Position numbers and translations under genes: made by a program. A DNA stretch of 64,000 nt from positions 557,723 to 621,722 of the forward strand of contig NZ_KI632509.1 in assembly GCF_000504245.1 (NCBI RefSeq), in the 5' to 3' direction. This DNA is from Haloechinothrix halophila YIM 93223 (lineage in GTDB: Bacteria > Actinomycetota > Actinomycetes > Mycobacteriales > Pseudonocardiaceae). The notes under the pieces are model-generated. The model saw nothing but the letters and a program-made list of their open reading frames with translations. It did not search any database and was not told the DNA's origin. Below, in pieces: positions 24,896-34,021 of this stretch. The first letter of the stretch is position 1, and each line of letters starts with the position of its first letter.

Positions 24896-26646
24896 CTGAC
24901 CCCCTCGACTTCGGATGTGGCGGACAATCTATCGCGACCGCGTGGCCAGGGACAATATCCAGCCAGCAGAGAACTACCGATGAGTAGAATGGCTAGGCCA
25001 TCCGCGAGCAACACTGGTACCAGCGGCGGCGCGAACTGCTGCGCTCGGCCGATGTCGCCGGCCACCCGGTAGAGCGACAACCACTCGCCCCGGTACTCGC
25101 GATCCAGCCGATCGAGCAGCGCGGGGTCGACGTCACCGGGCGTGCCGTGCTCGACGAGCACCCACCCGATGCCGATCGCACCGAGATCGCCGTCCGCCGC
25201 CAGGGTGCGGCGAACCTGCTCGGCCCTGGGGTCCTCGCCGGTGATCGGGTCACCGTCGACGTAGAGGGTGTCGCCGATGACCGTGTCGCGCGGCAGGAAC
25301 CGGGGTGCGGGGTCGTGCATCGGCCGGTTGCCGTTCCACGCGAAGACACGGAACGACGACAGCGGCAGCGCGACGACATCGCCCTCGCGCGGATCGTCCG
25401 CAAGGCGTTCGGCGACGGCCCGCCAGTCGTCCGGGTAATGCACCGGCGTCAACCGGCCGAACCCCGCGAAGGCGAGGTCGGGCAACAAGATGAGCGGCGC
25501 GACGGCTGCCGCCGTGAACAACGCCACCCGCTGCCATCGCTCGCGCAGGTACCGAGCGGCCTGCTCGACAGCGAGCGCGAGCCCGAGCGCGAACGGCACC
25601 GCCCACAGCGCGACCCACTTCTGGCCGTCCCGCAGCAGTCCCGCGCCTGGCACCGTCACGACCAGCCAGCGCAGCAGGTCCGCCCCGTAGGGCACCGTGG
25701 CCAACGACGCGAGCACGACCCCACCCGCGCCGAGCGCCAGCAACGACCGCGCGGGCGCGGCACCGATCCGGCTGGCCAACACCCGCTGCCCCAGCAGCGC
25801 CAGGACGACGAACACGAGCGTGAAGACCGGCACCAGCGGCACCGCCCGGCTGGCGGGTACGGCATCGGCGTTCCACACCCCGCCGAGCCCGAGGACGCTC
25901 ACCACAGGACCGGCCCAGTTCTCCGCCCGCGCGGCGAACGCGGCGACCGCATCGGGGCTGGACAACGCGCTCCCGCCGTGCAGCAGCGCGGGAACGAGCC
26001 ACGGCGCGTTGAGCACGACGGCGGCGCCACCGACGCTGGCGGCACGGCGGACACCGGCAGACGCGAGCGCGGCGAGGCAGACGATGATGCCCCCGGACGG
26101 CGTCAGCACGGCTGGCGCGATCGCCAGCACCAGCTTCGGCAACGCGCGGGGCTCACCCCGGCGTAGCGCCAGCCCGAACGCCACGACCCACGGCAGGCAG
26201 GCGTAGGCGATCAGGTACGGCCAATGGCCGAGGAACAGCCGTTCCGCGACGAACGGCGTCCAGCCGTAGGCGACGGCGGCGACCAGCCGCGTACCAGTGG
26301 AGACCGTCGGCACCAACCTGCCCGCACCGAGCGGAGCCGCGACGAACGCGCCGAACAGGATCAGCTTCTGCAGGACGTCGCCAGGGACGATCGTGGTGGC
26401 GAGCGCGAGAACGGCGTCGGCTGGCACTGACCGCGGCAACGTGGAGCTGACACCGATCACATCGGGTAGCAGCGGTTGCCGGGGCGTGAACACCATGTCG
26501 TAATGGAGCAAGAAACCACCGGACAACACCGGGGCGAGTCCGATCAGAGCAATACCGATGGCACAGATCGGCAAGGCCATTCGATGCAGTAACCCTGCAC
26601 CGTTTGGACCCGATTTCCACACGCGATTTGCCTCCGGTGATCTCAC
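24880..26646 (-). CDS. Polytopic membrane protein of the envelope glycan locus (GT-C like)
   Basis: 588 residues with about 11-12 hydrophobic helices and a soluble region near residues 430-550 (VHYPDDWRAVAERLADDP ... GIGWVLVEHGTPGDVDP), then a last helix. The first extracytoplasmic loop reads LLHYDMVFTPRQPLLP, with an Asp in the place where GT-C transferases keep their catalytic acid. It is similar in position and plan to Rv0226c. It overlaps the DUF2613 gene and is divergent from the flippase gene by 44 bp. A polyprenyl-phosphate-sugar-dependent transferase is plausible, not proved. Confidence 0.75.
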   Translation of the reverse strand: MRSPEANRVWKSGPNGAGLLHRMALPICAIGIALIGLAPVLSGGFLLHYDMVFTPRQPLLPDVIGVSSTLPRSVPADAVLALATTIVPGDVLQKLILFGAFVAAPLGAGRLVPTVSTGTRLVAAVAYGWTPFVAERLFLGHWPYLIAYACLPWVVAFGLALRRGEPRALPKLVLAIAPAVLTPSGGIIVCLAALASAGVRRAASVGGAAVVLNAPWLVPALLHGGSALSSPDAVAAFAARAENWAGPVVSVLGLGGVWNADAVPASRAVPLVPVFTLVFVVLALLGQRVLASRIGAAPARSLLALGAGGVVLASLATVPYGADLLRWLVVTVPGAGLLRDGQKWVALWAVPFALGLALAVEQAARYLRERWQRVALFTAAAVAPLILLPDLAFAGFGRLTPVHYPDDWRAVAERLADDPREGDVVALPLSSFRVFAWNGNRPMHDPAPRFLPRDTVIGDTLYVDGDPITGEDPRAEQVRRTLAADGDLGAIGIGWVLVEHGTPGDVDPALLDRLDREYRGEWLSLYRVAGDIGRAQQFAPPLVPVLLADGLAILLIGSSLLAGYCPWPRGRDRLSATSEVEGVRWPSS

Positions 26647-26690
26647 GGTTAGAGTTTCGTGGAACTACCTTTTGGTAACTGAGGTCCGTT

Positions 26691-27983
26691 ATGACGCGAG
26701 TTGCTGCGGCGCCCCGCAGTACTGCCAGGCGAGCGCAGGTCGACACGCTGATCGTCGCCATCGCGTTCGGCATGAGCAACATCGGCGCGTACCTGCTGAA
26801 CGTCATCGCGCCCCGGTTGCTCAGCCAGGCGCAGTGGGGCGAGTTCGGGTCGCTGCTCGCGATCGTCGTCGTGGGCGCGGTCCCGGCACTGGGATTGCAG
26901 ACCTTCGCCGCGCTGCGGGTAGCCAAGCTCCGCACCGGCACAGCGCCGAGCACGGACCCGCGCAAACTGCCCAGGCGTGACCTCGGCCAACTCCTCTCCC
27001 TCGCGCTGACCGCGAGCGCGGCCGTCACCGGGCTGCTGATCGGCGCGACGCCATTGCTGATGTCGTTGCTGCACTTCTCGACACCGTGGCCGACGCTGTG
27101 CGTCGCGGTCGCACTGGCCGGAGTGACCTGCAACGGCGTGTTCCTCGGCATCCTGCAGGGCTCGCAGCGATTCGGCGCGCTGGCACGACTGATCATCATC
27201 GACGGCCTCGGCCGCACCGGTTCCGCGCTGCTCGGGCTGCTGGTGTTCGGCACGCCGGTCGGCGCCCTCGGCTCGATGGTCGTCGGCACCCTGCTTGTCG
27301 CGACGACCGGCTGGCTCATGTGTGGCAGGCCCCCGCTCGCCAAGCGGCAACCGGGCCACATCACCGGCGCATTCCACACCTCGCAGGCGCTGCTCGGGCT
27401 CGTGCTGCTGGTCAACCTCGACCTGATTCTCGCGAGGCATCACCTGTCCCCCGATGCGGGCGGCGAGTACGCGGTCGGCTGGGTGATGACCCGCATGGCG
27501 TACTGGTTGCCGTACGCGATGGCCGTCGTCGCGCTGCCCCGGCTCGCCGACGCCGAGCAGCGGCGCCGCATCGTGCCGATCACCCTCGGCTTCTGCGCCG
27601 GGCTGAACATCATCGTGGTTGCGGTCGCCGCGGTGTTCGGCAGCAACATCGTGACGCTGATCGGTGGCGGCGGCTACGCGGCGAGCACCCTGCCGCTGTG
27701 GGCGTTCGCGCTGGTCGGTTCGCTGCTGTCGCTCGTGCAGATCTTGCTGTACTCGCGGATCGCGAGCGCGGACCGCCGCTCCACGGTGCTGGTGTGGGTC
27801 GCGGTCGGCGTCGAGATCGGCATCGTCACCGCATGGCTGCACGACTCGATGATCGAGATCGTCACCGCGGCGGTCGCGACGACGGCGGCGCTTGTGGTGG
27901 CGAGCGCGTTGATCGAACTGCGCCACAGCATCATCGCGCGCCACGGCAGGATCGCCCTGCCGCAGACGCCGCAGCTGCCCTGA
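26691..27983 (+). CDS. Wzx/MATE-like polysaccharide flippase
   Basis: 430 residues, about 12 helices, of the polysaccharide-biosynthesis flippase (MOP) superfamily. It opens FGMSNIGAYLLNVIAPRLLSQAQWGEFGSL, the typical first-helix pair, with GEYAVGWVMTRMAYWLPYA mid-protein. It is likely to flip a lipid-linked sugar or lipid across the membrane for the glycosyltransferases around it. It is monocistronic and its end converges on aftD, with a 48-nt palindrome between. Confidence 0.82.
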   Translation: MTRVAAAPRSTARRAQVDTLIVAIAFGMSNIGAYLLNVIAPRLLSQAQWGEFGSLLAIVVVGAVPALGLQTFAALRVAKLRTGTAPSTDPRKLPRRDLGQLLSLALTASAAVTGLLIGATPLLMSLLHFSTPWPTLCVAVALAGVTCNGVFLGILQGSQRFGALARLIIIDGLGRTGSALLGLLVFGTPVGALGSMVVGTLLVATTGWLMCGRPPLAKRQPGHITGAFHTSQALLGLVLLVNLDLILARHHLSPDAGGEYAVGWVMTRMAYWLPYAMAVVALPRLADAEQRRRIVPITLGFCAGLNIIVVAVAAVFGSNIVTLIGGGGYAASTLPLWAFALVGSLLSLVQILLYSRIASADRRSTVLVWVAVGVEIGIVTAWLHDSMIEIVTAAVATTAALVVASALIELRHSIIARHGRIALPQTPQLP

Positions 27984-28018
27984 CACCAACGGCCACGCGA
28001 TCCGACCTTGGCCGAGTG

Positions 28019-28066
28019 GATCTTGAGGCGTTCTGGCGATACGGATCACCGCAACGCCTCAAGATC
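28019..28066. repeat. 48-nt palindromic element, copy 2
   Basis: GATCTTGAGGCGTT at the left and AACGCCTCAAGATC at the right; with flanks CCGAGTG/CACTCGG the perfect arms are 21 bp (28012-28032, 28053-28073). The centre is CTGGCGATACGGATCACCGC. It lies between convergent flippase and aftD genes, and the right arm contains the aftD stop codon. Confidence 0.9.
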
Positions 28067-31000
28067 CACTCGGTGCGGGTGGCTCGGCGTCGCCTGGCTC
28101 GACGTCGTGGGACCTGTCAGCACTGCCGAGCGGCGGCGGCAGATACCGCTCGACGCACGCCGCGGCGACGGCGGCGAGCGCGACCAGCATCGCGCCCTGC
28201 GCGAGCCAGCCATACGCCCATTCCTGACCGTTGCCGAGCAGCCGCCCGGTGACCGCCGTCAGCGCTGCCGTCACCACCCCCGCGACGGCGAGCACCCGTG
28301 GCGCCGGTTCCCACAACGTCGCCGCGAGCAAGCAAGCGAGCAGCGCGATCACGGCAGGCACGCCACCGACGACCACAAGCAGTACGCCCAGCGCCACGGT
28401 GATCACCCGCGCCCCACCGGGGACCGTGCTGATCAACGACCGCCGCCGCGCGGGGACGAGCAGCACGATCAGCAGACCGAGCGCGGCGAGCCCGCCGATC
28501 AGCAGCGCCTGCCGGTAGCGGGTGTCCGGCTCGAACGTCAGCGTCACCGTCGTCGCGTCCCCAGCTGGCAGCAGCCATGCCTGTTGCCAGCCATCGACCC
28601 GGGTGCGCCGCAACGGTTCGCCGTCCACGGTGGCGACCCAGCCGTCGTTGGCGTTCTCCGGCACGGTGAGCACGGCGGACTCCCCCGCCGCGACGTCGAG
28701 TTTCCGGTGCCCGATGTCCCACTGCCGCACGGTGACCGCGCGGGTGACCACCGGCCCGTCCGGTGACGCCGACGCCGCGGCAGCGCCGCCAGCCCCCGAC
28801 TCCCCAGGTCCGCTCGATCGCACCGGACGCAGCCACAGGTCCTGCACCACGAACGACGCCGACTCCCCGCCGTGCACCTCGTGCGAGCCTGGCCCGAGCT
28901 CGATGCCGCCCTCGCTGTCCTCGCAGGTGCCGAGCCGCAGCTCGCGGTGGTCGTTGACGTCGCCGACAGTGCCGGACACCGACGTCGCGTACTGGAAGCC
29001 GTCCACGGTGACCGGTGGCCCCGACCCGCACGGCACGGTGAACGGCGTGTCTGGCCCGACCTCGCCGAGCAGGTCGCCTGCGCCGTCCAGCGACAGCTCT
29101 GTGATGCCAGTCGTCCCGGCTGGCCAGGTGATGCCAGCGTCATTCGGCTGCGGGGCTGGCGCGACCAGGTGCACGTCCAGCTGGTCGGTGACCAGGTCGA
29201 TCGGCGCGTGGCCCTGCTCGTCCAACTCGACGGTCCGGTTGGTGAACGGCGTGCTCAGCACGACCTCCGCAGGCCGTGCCGCGCCGGACGTCTCGTCGGT
29301 GCGCAGCCGCAGCCCAGTCAGCTTCCGCTGGCCCTGCCAACGCAGCCGCAACGTCGGTCTGGTGTCGGTGACGTCGGCGATCCAGGTGGTCGCCGGGTTG
29401 CCGTCGACGGCAGCGAGCGGTCCGGCCGCTGGGTCACCCGCCAGCGTCGTCGACGACGACAGCTCGACGCCGGGCAGCGACACGGGATGGTCACCGCCGA
29501 ACGCCGGCAGCACTGTGCCGCCGAACTCATACCGCGTCGTCACCGGGGTGCGCAGCAGCCGGTGCAGGCCGTGCGGCTCCTCACCGAACCGGGTCAGCCC
29601 CGAGTCGCAGCGCTGGCCGGCGTGGCCCGTCACGCAGGCGTAGCGCGGCAACGACCCCCTGCTGAACGAGAACGCGAGCGGCTGACCCTCGGCAGGGTCG
29701 ACGTCGCCCGGCACCCGCAACGCCCGCTGCGCCGTCACGCCGGGGATGTCCAGCTCCGCGATGCCGACGTTGCCGGTCTGCCGATTGGCCGCGACGTCGA
29801 GGATGGTCACTCGGACGCTGCCGGTGAGCCCGCTGGCGACCGGCAGCCGCGCTTCGGTACCGCCGTTGGACAACTCGTGCTCGACGGACCCGGCATCGGT
29901 GGTGATCCGCACCCTCGTCACCGGCCAGCCGACCCTGCGGTCGTTGACCAGTCGCAGCGTTACCTCCTCCACCTGCCGGGGCGTGTCCAACTCGACGTTG
30001 AGCCACTGCCCCTGCGGCCCGTAGAAGCTGGACGACTGCCATGTGGTGTAGGCATTACCGTCGATGGCTGCGAACGGCTGCCCTGACGGATCGCTCACCC
30101 GCACCGCGTCGGCGTAGCTCACCGCTGATGACGCCGTCACCGAGCGGATGCCCTGGTAGTCGGCCAGCGTCTTGTGGCTCAGGCCGGACACCGGCAGCAG
30201 GTCGAGCGCTGGCCGGTCCTGCCGCGGCTGCTCATCGACGGTCATGGTCTGGCTGAGGTTGGCGCGAACCCTGCCGACGTTGCGCTCCCGATGCCGCAGC
30301 CCGTCCGTGGCGAGCCACCTGCCGGTGCGCAGGCCGTCGGCGTCTCCGGCGAGGATCGTGGGCTCGCGCTGCCGCAGTAGCCCGGTGTCGAGCAGTCGCA
30401 GCACCGACTCCGGTCCGCCGCTGACGGTGGCGACGTCGTCCAATCGCACGGCGGTCGCGGTCGGCACGGGCCGCTTGACCCGGTAGATCTCGATCGCGCG
30501 GGCAGGCGCGGCGTCCAGGTCGATGCCGCTGACGATCGGCAGCTCGGACGGCCGCAGCTCCGGCCCGAAACCGGTGACCCGCTCGATACCGTCCGATCGG
30601 GTCAGCGCGGCACGCAACACCGTCAACGGCGGCGCGGACGTCGTCTCCCTGTCGATGTCGTTACGCAGCAGCAGGAAGCCGTGACCTCCCCTTGCGAGGA
30701 ACGCAGCGAGGCCGTCGCTGCCCCTGCCGTTGGCGAGCGCGTTCTCCACCGCCTCCATCAGCCGCGTGTTGCCCTCGGAGCCGAGCGGGATCTGGCTGCG
30801 CATCGCCCAGGACGACGCGGCGAGCGGCTGCACCGGCTCGTCGACGGTCTTGCCCCACTCGTACTCACCGAAGCCGGTGCCAGGCACCAGCAGCGTGCGG
30901 GTGCCTTCGCTGTGCTCGCCGAGCCAGCCCATCGCGGCGCCCCAGTAGTCCGGGATCTCCTGCCAGCCGGGGCCAGGCCGCAGCGTCCCCGTCCACGCCG

Positions 31001-32249
31001 GGGTCGCGACGATCGCGACGAGCAGGAAGCCGACGCCGAGCCGGGCGCGCCGCGCCCACACCACCGTCCACGCCGCCGTGCCGCGCGACAGTCCCCGTGC
31101 CATGCCAGGCAGCACTCCGCTGATGGCGTGCGCGAACGCCAGCATCAGCGGTAGTCGTAGCCCTGGCTCGAACTTGTGCACGTTGCGCAGCGGGGCGAGC
31201 GGGCCGTCGAGCAGGTCGCGGACGGTCTCGGCGAACGGGCTGTCCAGCGTGCCGACATAGCCAATGGTCAGCAGCGTGACGCCGGCGAACACGCCGAGGA
31301 TGAGGAATGGCCGTTCCGGCAGCCCAGGCCGCAGCAGCCCGAACAGCGCGACCATCGCCAGCAACGCCGTCGCCAGCATCAACACCGGGTTGTCGACAAG
31401 GAAATATCCCGATGGCCACCAGGCCGTGCCCTCGTAGACATAGGCCACCCACTGGTTGGTGCCGCGCAGCACCTGCAGCAGCGACGTCGGCGACGTGGTG
31501 TTCGCCGACGATTCGACGTAGTCGATGAACGGCAGGCTGTACTGGCCGAGCAGCAGCAACGGCAGCAGCCACCACAGCGAGGCGAGGGTGACCGAGCCAG
31601 CCCACCACGCGACAAGCCGCACGTGTTCGCGGGTCCAGCGCCGGGTCAGCAGCCACAGGCCGGGCAGCACCAGTGCCATGACGACGGCGGCGCCGTTGAC
31701 GCCGCCCATGCCGAGCACCGCGAGCGCGGAGAGCGCGGCCGCCTTACGTGGCGAACCGATGCGGTCGGCCGTGACCAGCGGCAGCATCGCCCAGGGCAAC
31801 ATGACCGCTGGCAGCATCTCGGCGGAGATCGGGCCGATCTCGGTGAGCATCCTCGGCGCGAGCGCGTAGCCGAGGGCACCCGCGTAGCGGGCCGGCTCCG
31901 ACCCGATCCGCAACGCCCGCGCCAGCGCGAGCGCGCCAAGGAACGCGAGGCACAGCAGCAGCGCGCACCACAGCCGCTGCGTGATCCAGGGCGGGATACC
32001 GAGGATGTCGCCCGTCGCGAAGAATGGCCCCATCGGGAACAGGTAGCCGTACGCCTGGTTCTGCAGCTCGCCGCCGGATGCTTCCGGGTTCCACAGGTGC
32101 AGTGAGCGGCCGAGGAAGTCGATGGGGTTGACGACGAGGTCGAGCTTGGTGTCGAACGTCGTCCTGCCCGGCAGCTGCAGGAACGACAGGACGGTCAGCG
32201 CGACCATTACCCACGCCGTCGGTGTGCGCCACACTCTCGTCACCGACAT
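28059..32249 (-). CDS. aftD: Alpha-(1->3)-arabinofuranosyltransferase AftD
   Basis: 1396 residues, the expected size for AftD. The N-terminal ~450 residues are a GT-C core with many helices; the first loop FDTKLDLVVNPIDFLGRSLHLW carries the candidate catalytic Asp. The long extracytoplasmic part has discoidin/CBM-like beta domains (WQSSSFYGPQGQWLNVELD and WIADVTDTRPTLRLRWQG are typical), and C-terminal helices anchor it. It adds arabinofuranose from decaprenyl-phosphate arabinose to arabinogalactan or lipoarabinomannan. The ATG 32249 shares one base with the upstream stop (TGATG). Last gene of a minus operon starting at 35707. Confidence 0.9.
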   Translation of the reverse strand: MSVTRVWRTPTAWVMVALTVLSFLQLPGRTTFDTKLDLVVNPIDFLGRSLHLWNPEASGGELQNQAYGYLFPMGPFFATGDILGIPPWITQRLWCALLLCLAFLGALALARALRIGSEPARYAGALGYALAPRMLTEIGPISAEMLPAVMLPWAMLPLVTADRIGSPRKAAALSALAVLGMGGVNGAAVVMALVLPGLWLLTRRWTREHVRLVAWWAGSVTLASLWWLLPLLLLGQYSLPFIDYVESSANTTSPTSLLQVLRGTNQWVAYVYEGTAWWPSGYFLVDNPVLMLATALLAMVALFGLLRPGLPERPFLILGVFAGVTLLTIGYVGTLDSPFAETVRDLLDGPLAPLRNVHKFEPGLRLPLMLAFAHAISGVLPGMARGLSRGTAAWTVVWARRARLGVGFLLVAIVATPAWTGTLRPGPGWQEIPDYWGAAMGWLGEHSEGTRTLLVPGTGFGEYEWGKTVDEPVQPLAASSWAMRSQIPLGSEGNTRLMEAVENALANGRGSDGLAAFLARGGHGFLLLRNDIDRETTSAPPLTVLRAALTRSDGIERVTGFGPELRPSELPIVSGIDLDAAPARAIEIYRVKRPVPTATAVRLDDVATVSGGPESVLRLLDTGLLRQREPTILAGDADGLRTGRWLATDGLRHRERNVGRVRANLSQTMTVDEQPRQDRPALDLLPVSGLSHKTLADYQGIRSVTASSAVSYADAVRVSDPSGQPFAAIDGNAYTTWQSSSFYGPQGQWLNVELDTPRQVEEVTLRLVNDRRVGWPVTRVRITTDAGSVEHELSNGGTEARLPVASGLTGSVRVTILDVAANRQTGNVGIAELDIPGVTAQRALRVPGDVDPAEGQPLAFSFSRGSLPRYACVTGHAGQRCDSGLTRFGEEPHGLHRLLRTPVTTRYEFGGTVLPAFGGDHPVSLPGVELSSSTTLAGDPAAGPLAAVDGNPATTWIADVTDTRPTLRLRWQGQRKLTGLRLRTDETSGAARPAEVVLSTPFTNRTVELDEQGHAPIDLVTDQLDVHLVAPAPQPNDAGITWPAGTTGITELSLDGAGDLLGEVGPDTPFTVPCGSGPPVTVDGFQYATSVSGTVGDVNDHRELRLGTCEDSEGGIELGPGSHEVHGGESASFVVQDLWLRPVRSSGPGESGAGGAAAASASPDGPVVTRAVTVRQWDIGHRKLDVAAGESAVLTVPENANDGWVATVDGEPLRRTRVDGWQQAWLLPAGDATTVTLTFEPDTRYRQALLIGGLAALGLLIVLLVPARRRSLISTVPGGARVITVALGVLLVVVGGVPAVIALLACLLAATLWEPAPRVLAVAGVVTAALTAVTGRLLGNGQEWAYGWLAQGAMLVALAAVAAACVERYLPPPLGSADRSHDVEPGDAEPPAPSGS

Positions 32250-34018
32250 CAGGTCACCGGCCGCCCGACGACGACACCGGTGACACACGCGGCTTCGACC
32301 GGCGTGTTCCGCTTGATCTCGACCCGGCTCACCACGCCGTCGATCGGGACGTAGAGCCGATTGGCCCCTTCGTCGAGGTGGACGCGAGTCCGCGTGCTGC
32401 CCGCGATCACGGTGGCGGGGCCGCTCCGCGCCGTGAAGTACCTCAATCGCGCCAGCCGCCTGCCGTCAACCGTGGACGTCAGCGGAATCACGCTCCAGCG
32501 ATCGGTCACCGCGTAGCCGCACTCGTCGACCGGACCCGCCACCCCAGCGACGGCATCGACGATCCCGGCTACCTCCGTCGGCCTGCCAGTGCGGTCGAGC
32601 ACGTAGAGCTGGCTGCCGGGGGCATCGAATCGGGGAGCGTCGTGGAGCTGTCCAAGCACTCGTGACGTGACCCGGTCGGGACCGAACCACGGCGTCATCA
32701 CCTCGCGGGGCACCCGCGCGTCGTACAGCACGATGTCGCCGCGCTCTGCCAGCGCGGCGCGCGCGGTGGTGACGTAGTCACGGGACGCCGAGAACCGCAT
32801 CTCGGGCGCCAGTCGCATCGTGCTGGCCATCGTGCCGATCGCCACCGCCAGCACCACGACAGCCAGCACCGGTGCGCCGAGCCGCGCCCTCCGCTGTGGC
32901 GCCGGGGTCAGCACCATGCGTTGACCACGCGGCGTGAGGAAGGCGAACGGCGCACACAGCACCATCACCAGTACGGCGTCGGCGATGTAGCGCATGTCCG
33001 TGCCGATGGCCGGTCCGACCAGCGCCAGCCTGGTGACGGCGACCAGCGCGACGTCGATGACCAGGTATGTGCCAAGCAACGCCCAGGCATAGCTCGCGCG
33101 TCGGCGGCCCACTAGCCATCCTGCCACCAGCACGACGACCCCGACCGCGACGGCGACCACCTCGAACGCCACCGGCGGCGCGGCCACCTGCGCGGCACCG
33201 TCACCGTCGGGTGCGTCAACCGGCAGGCCTAGTGACGGCACGAGCAGGCTGTCGACGATCATCCGCCACGCCAGCTCCGGCACCGCCCGCGTGGCCACCG
33301 GTTCCCGCGGCGAACCGTCGGTCAGCGCCAGGTAAACCACGACATAGGCCGCAAGCAACGCGCCGTACGCCAGCCACACGCGCACGTGGGAGCGCGCCGC
33401 CCAGATGATCGGGGGGCGCTGCCCGGCAGGCGCCAACAGCACGGTGACCCCGAACAGCAGCAGCGGAACAAGGCCAGCCTTCTCGTAGAACAGCAGACCG
33501 GCAGCCGTCCACAGTAGCCCCGCGACGGCCTGGCTGGTGCGACCGTCCCGCAGATATCCGGTGTGCGCGAACAGCGCGCCGACCATCGCCAGCATCGTCG
33601 GCAGCAGCTGCACGCCGTAGGCCCACCACAGCGTCGGCGTCAGGACGACGGGTGAACAGGTGAAGACCACGAACGGCAGCAACAGTGGCCACCGGACTCC
33701 GAACCACCGCACGAGCAACAGCCACAGCACGACCGATGTCGCCGCCTGCATGGCCAGCAGCGGCAGCATCGCGGCCGCGAAGTTCAGCGGCGCGATCTCG
33801 GTCACCGCCCAGGCCAGCGCGAAGACACCCGGAGACAGGTGGTCGTTGTAGTCCTGGAACAGATACGCCAGGCCTGGCCCTTCGGTGGCGGCGCGGTACG
33901 TGATCAGGAAGTCGTCATGCGCGAAGAACCCCTGCAGCGCGTACCAGGCGTGCACCCCGAACGGCACCATCGCGGCGATGAGCGCGGCAAGATGCACCGC
34001 ACCGTGTTTACGCCGCAC
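32249..34018 (-). CDS. Polytopic membrane protein upstream of aftD (GT-C like)
   Basis: 589 residues, about ten helices in the first 400, then a ~170-residue extracytoplasmic C-terminal domain. The first loop FFAHDDFLITYRAAT holds an Asp-Asp pair, the hallmark position for the metal and donor of GT-C enzymes. GTG start 34018 lies just 3 bp after the upstream gene's stop region; its own stop overlaps aftD. It is most likely another polyprenyl-phosphate-dependent sugar transferase, but no specific family could be named. Confidence 0.75.
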   Translation of the reverse strand: MRRKHGAVHLAALIAAMVPFGVHAWYALQGFFAHDDFLITYRAATEGPGLAYLFQDYNDHLSPGVFALAWAVTEIAPLNFAAAMLPLLAMQAATSVVLWLLLVRWFGVRWPLLLPFVVFTCSPVVLTPTLWWAYGVQLLPTMLAMVGALFAHTGYLRDGRTSQAVAGLLWTAAGLLFYEKAGLVPLLLFGVTVLLAPAGQRPPIIWAARSHVRVWLAYGALLAAYVVVYLALTDGSPREPVATRAVPELAWRMIVDSLLVPSLGLPVDAPDGDGAAQVAAPPVAFEVVAVAVGVVVLVAGWLVGRRRASYAWALLGTYLVIDVALVAVTRLALVGPAIGTDMRYIADAVLVMVLCAPFAFLTPRGQRMVLTPAPQRRARLGAPVLAVVVLAVAIGTMASTMRLAPEMRFSASRDYVTTARAALAERGDIVLYDARVPREVMTPWFGPDRVTSRVLGQLHDAPRFDAPGSQLYVLDRTGRPTEVAGIVDAVAGVAGPVDECGYAVTDRWSVIPLTSTVDGRRLARLRYFTARSGPATVIAGSTRTRVHLDEGANRLYVPIDGVVSRVEIKRNTPVEAACVTGVVVGRPVT

Positions 34019-34021
34019 GCG

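Noticed and set aside
26649-28049. 466-residue minus-strand frame opposite the flippase
   Set aside because: His/Gln/Arg-rich shadow translation; the flippase frame is hydrophobic and domain-consistent.
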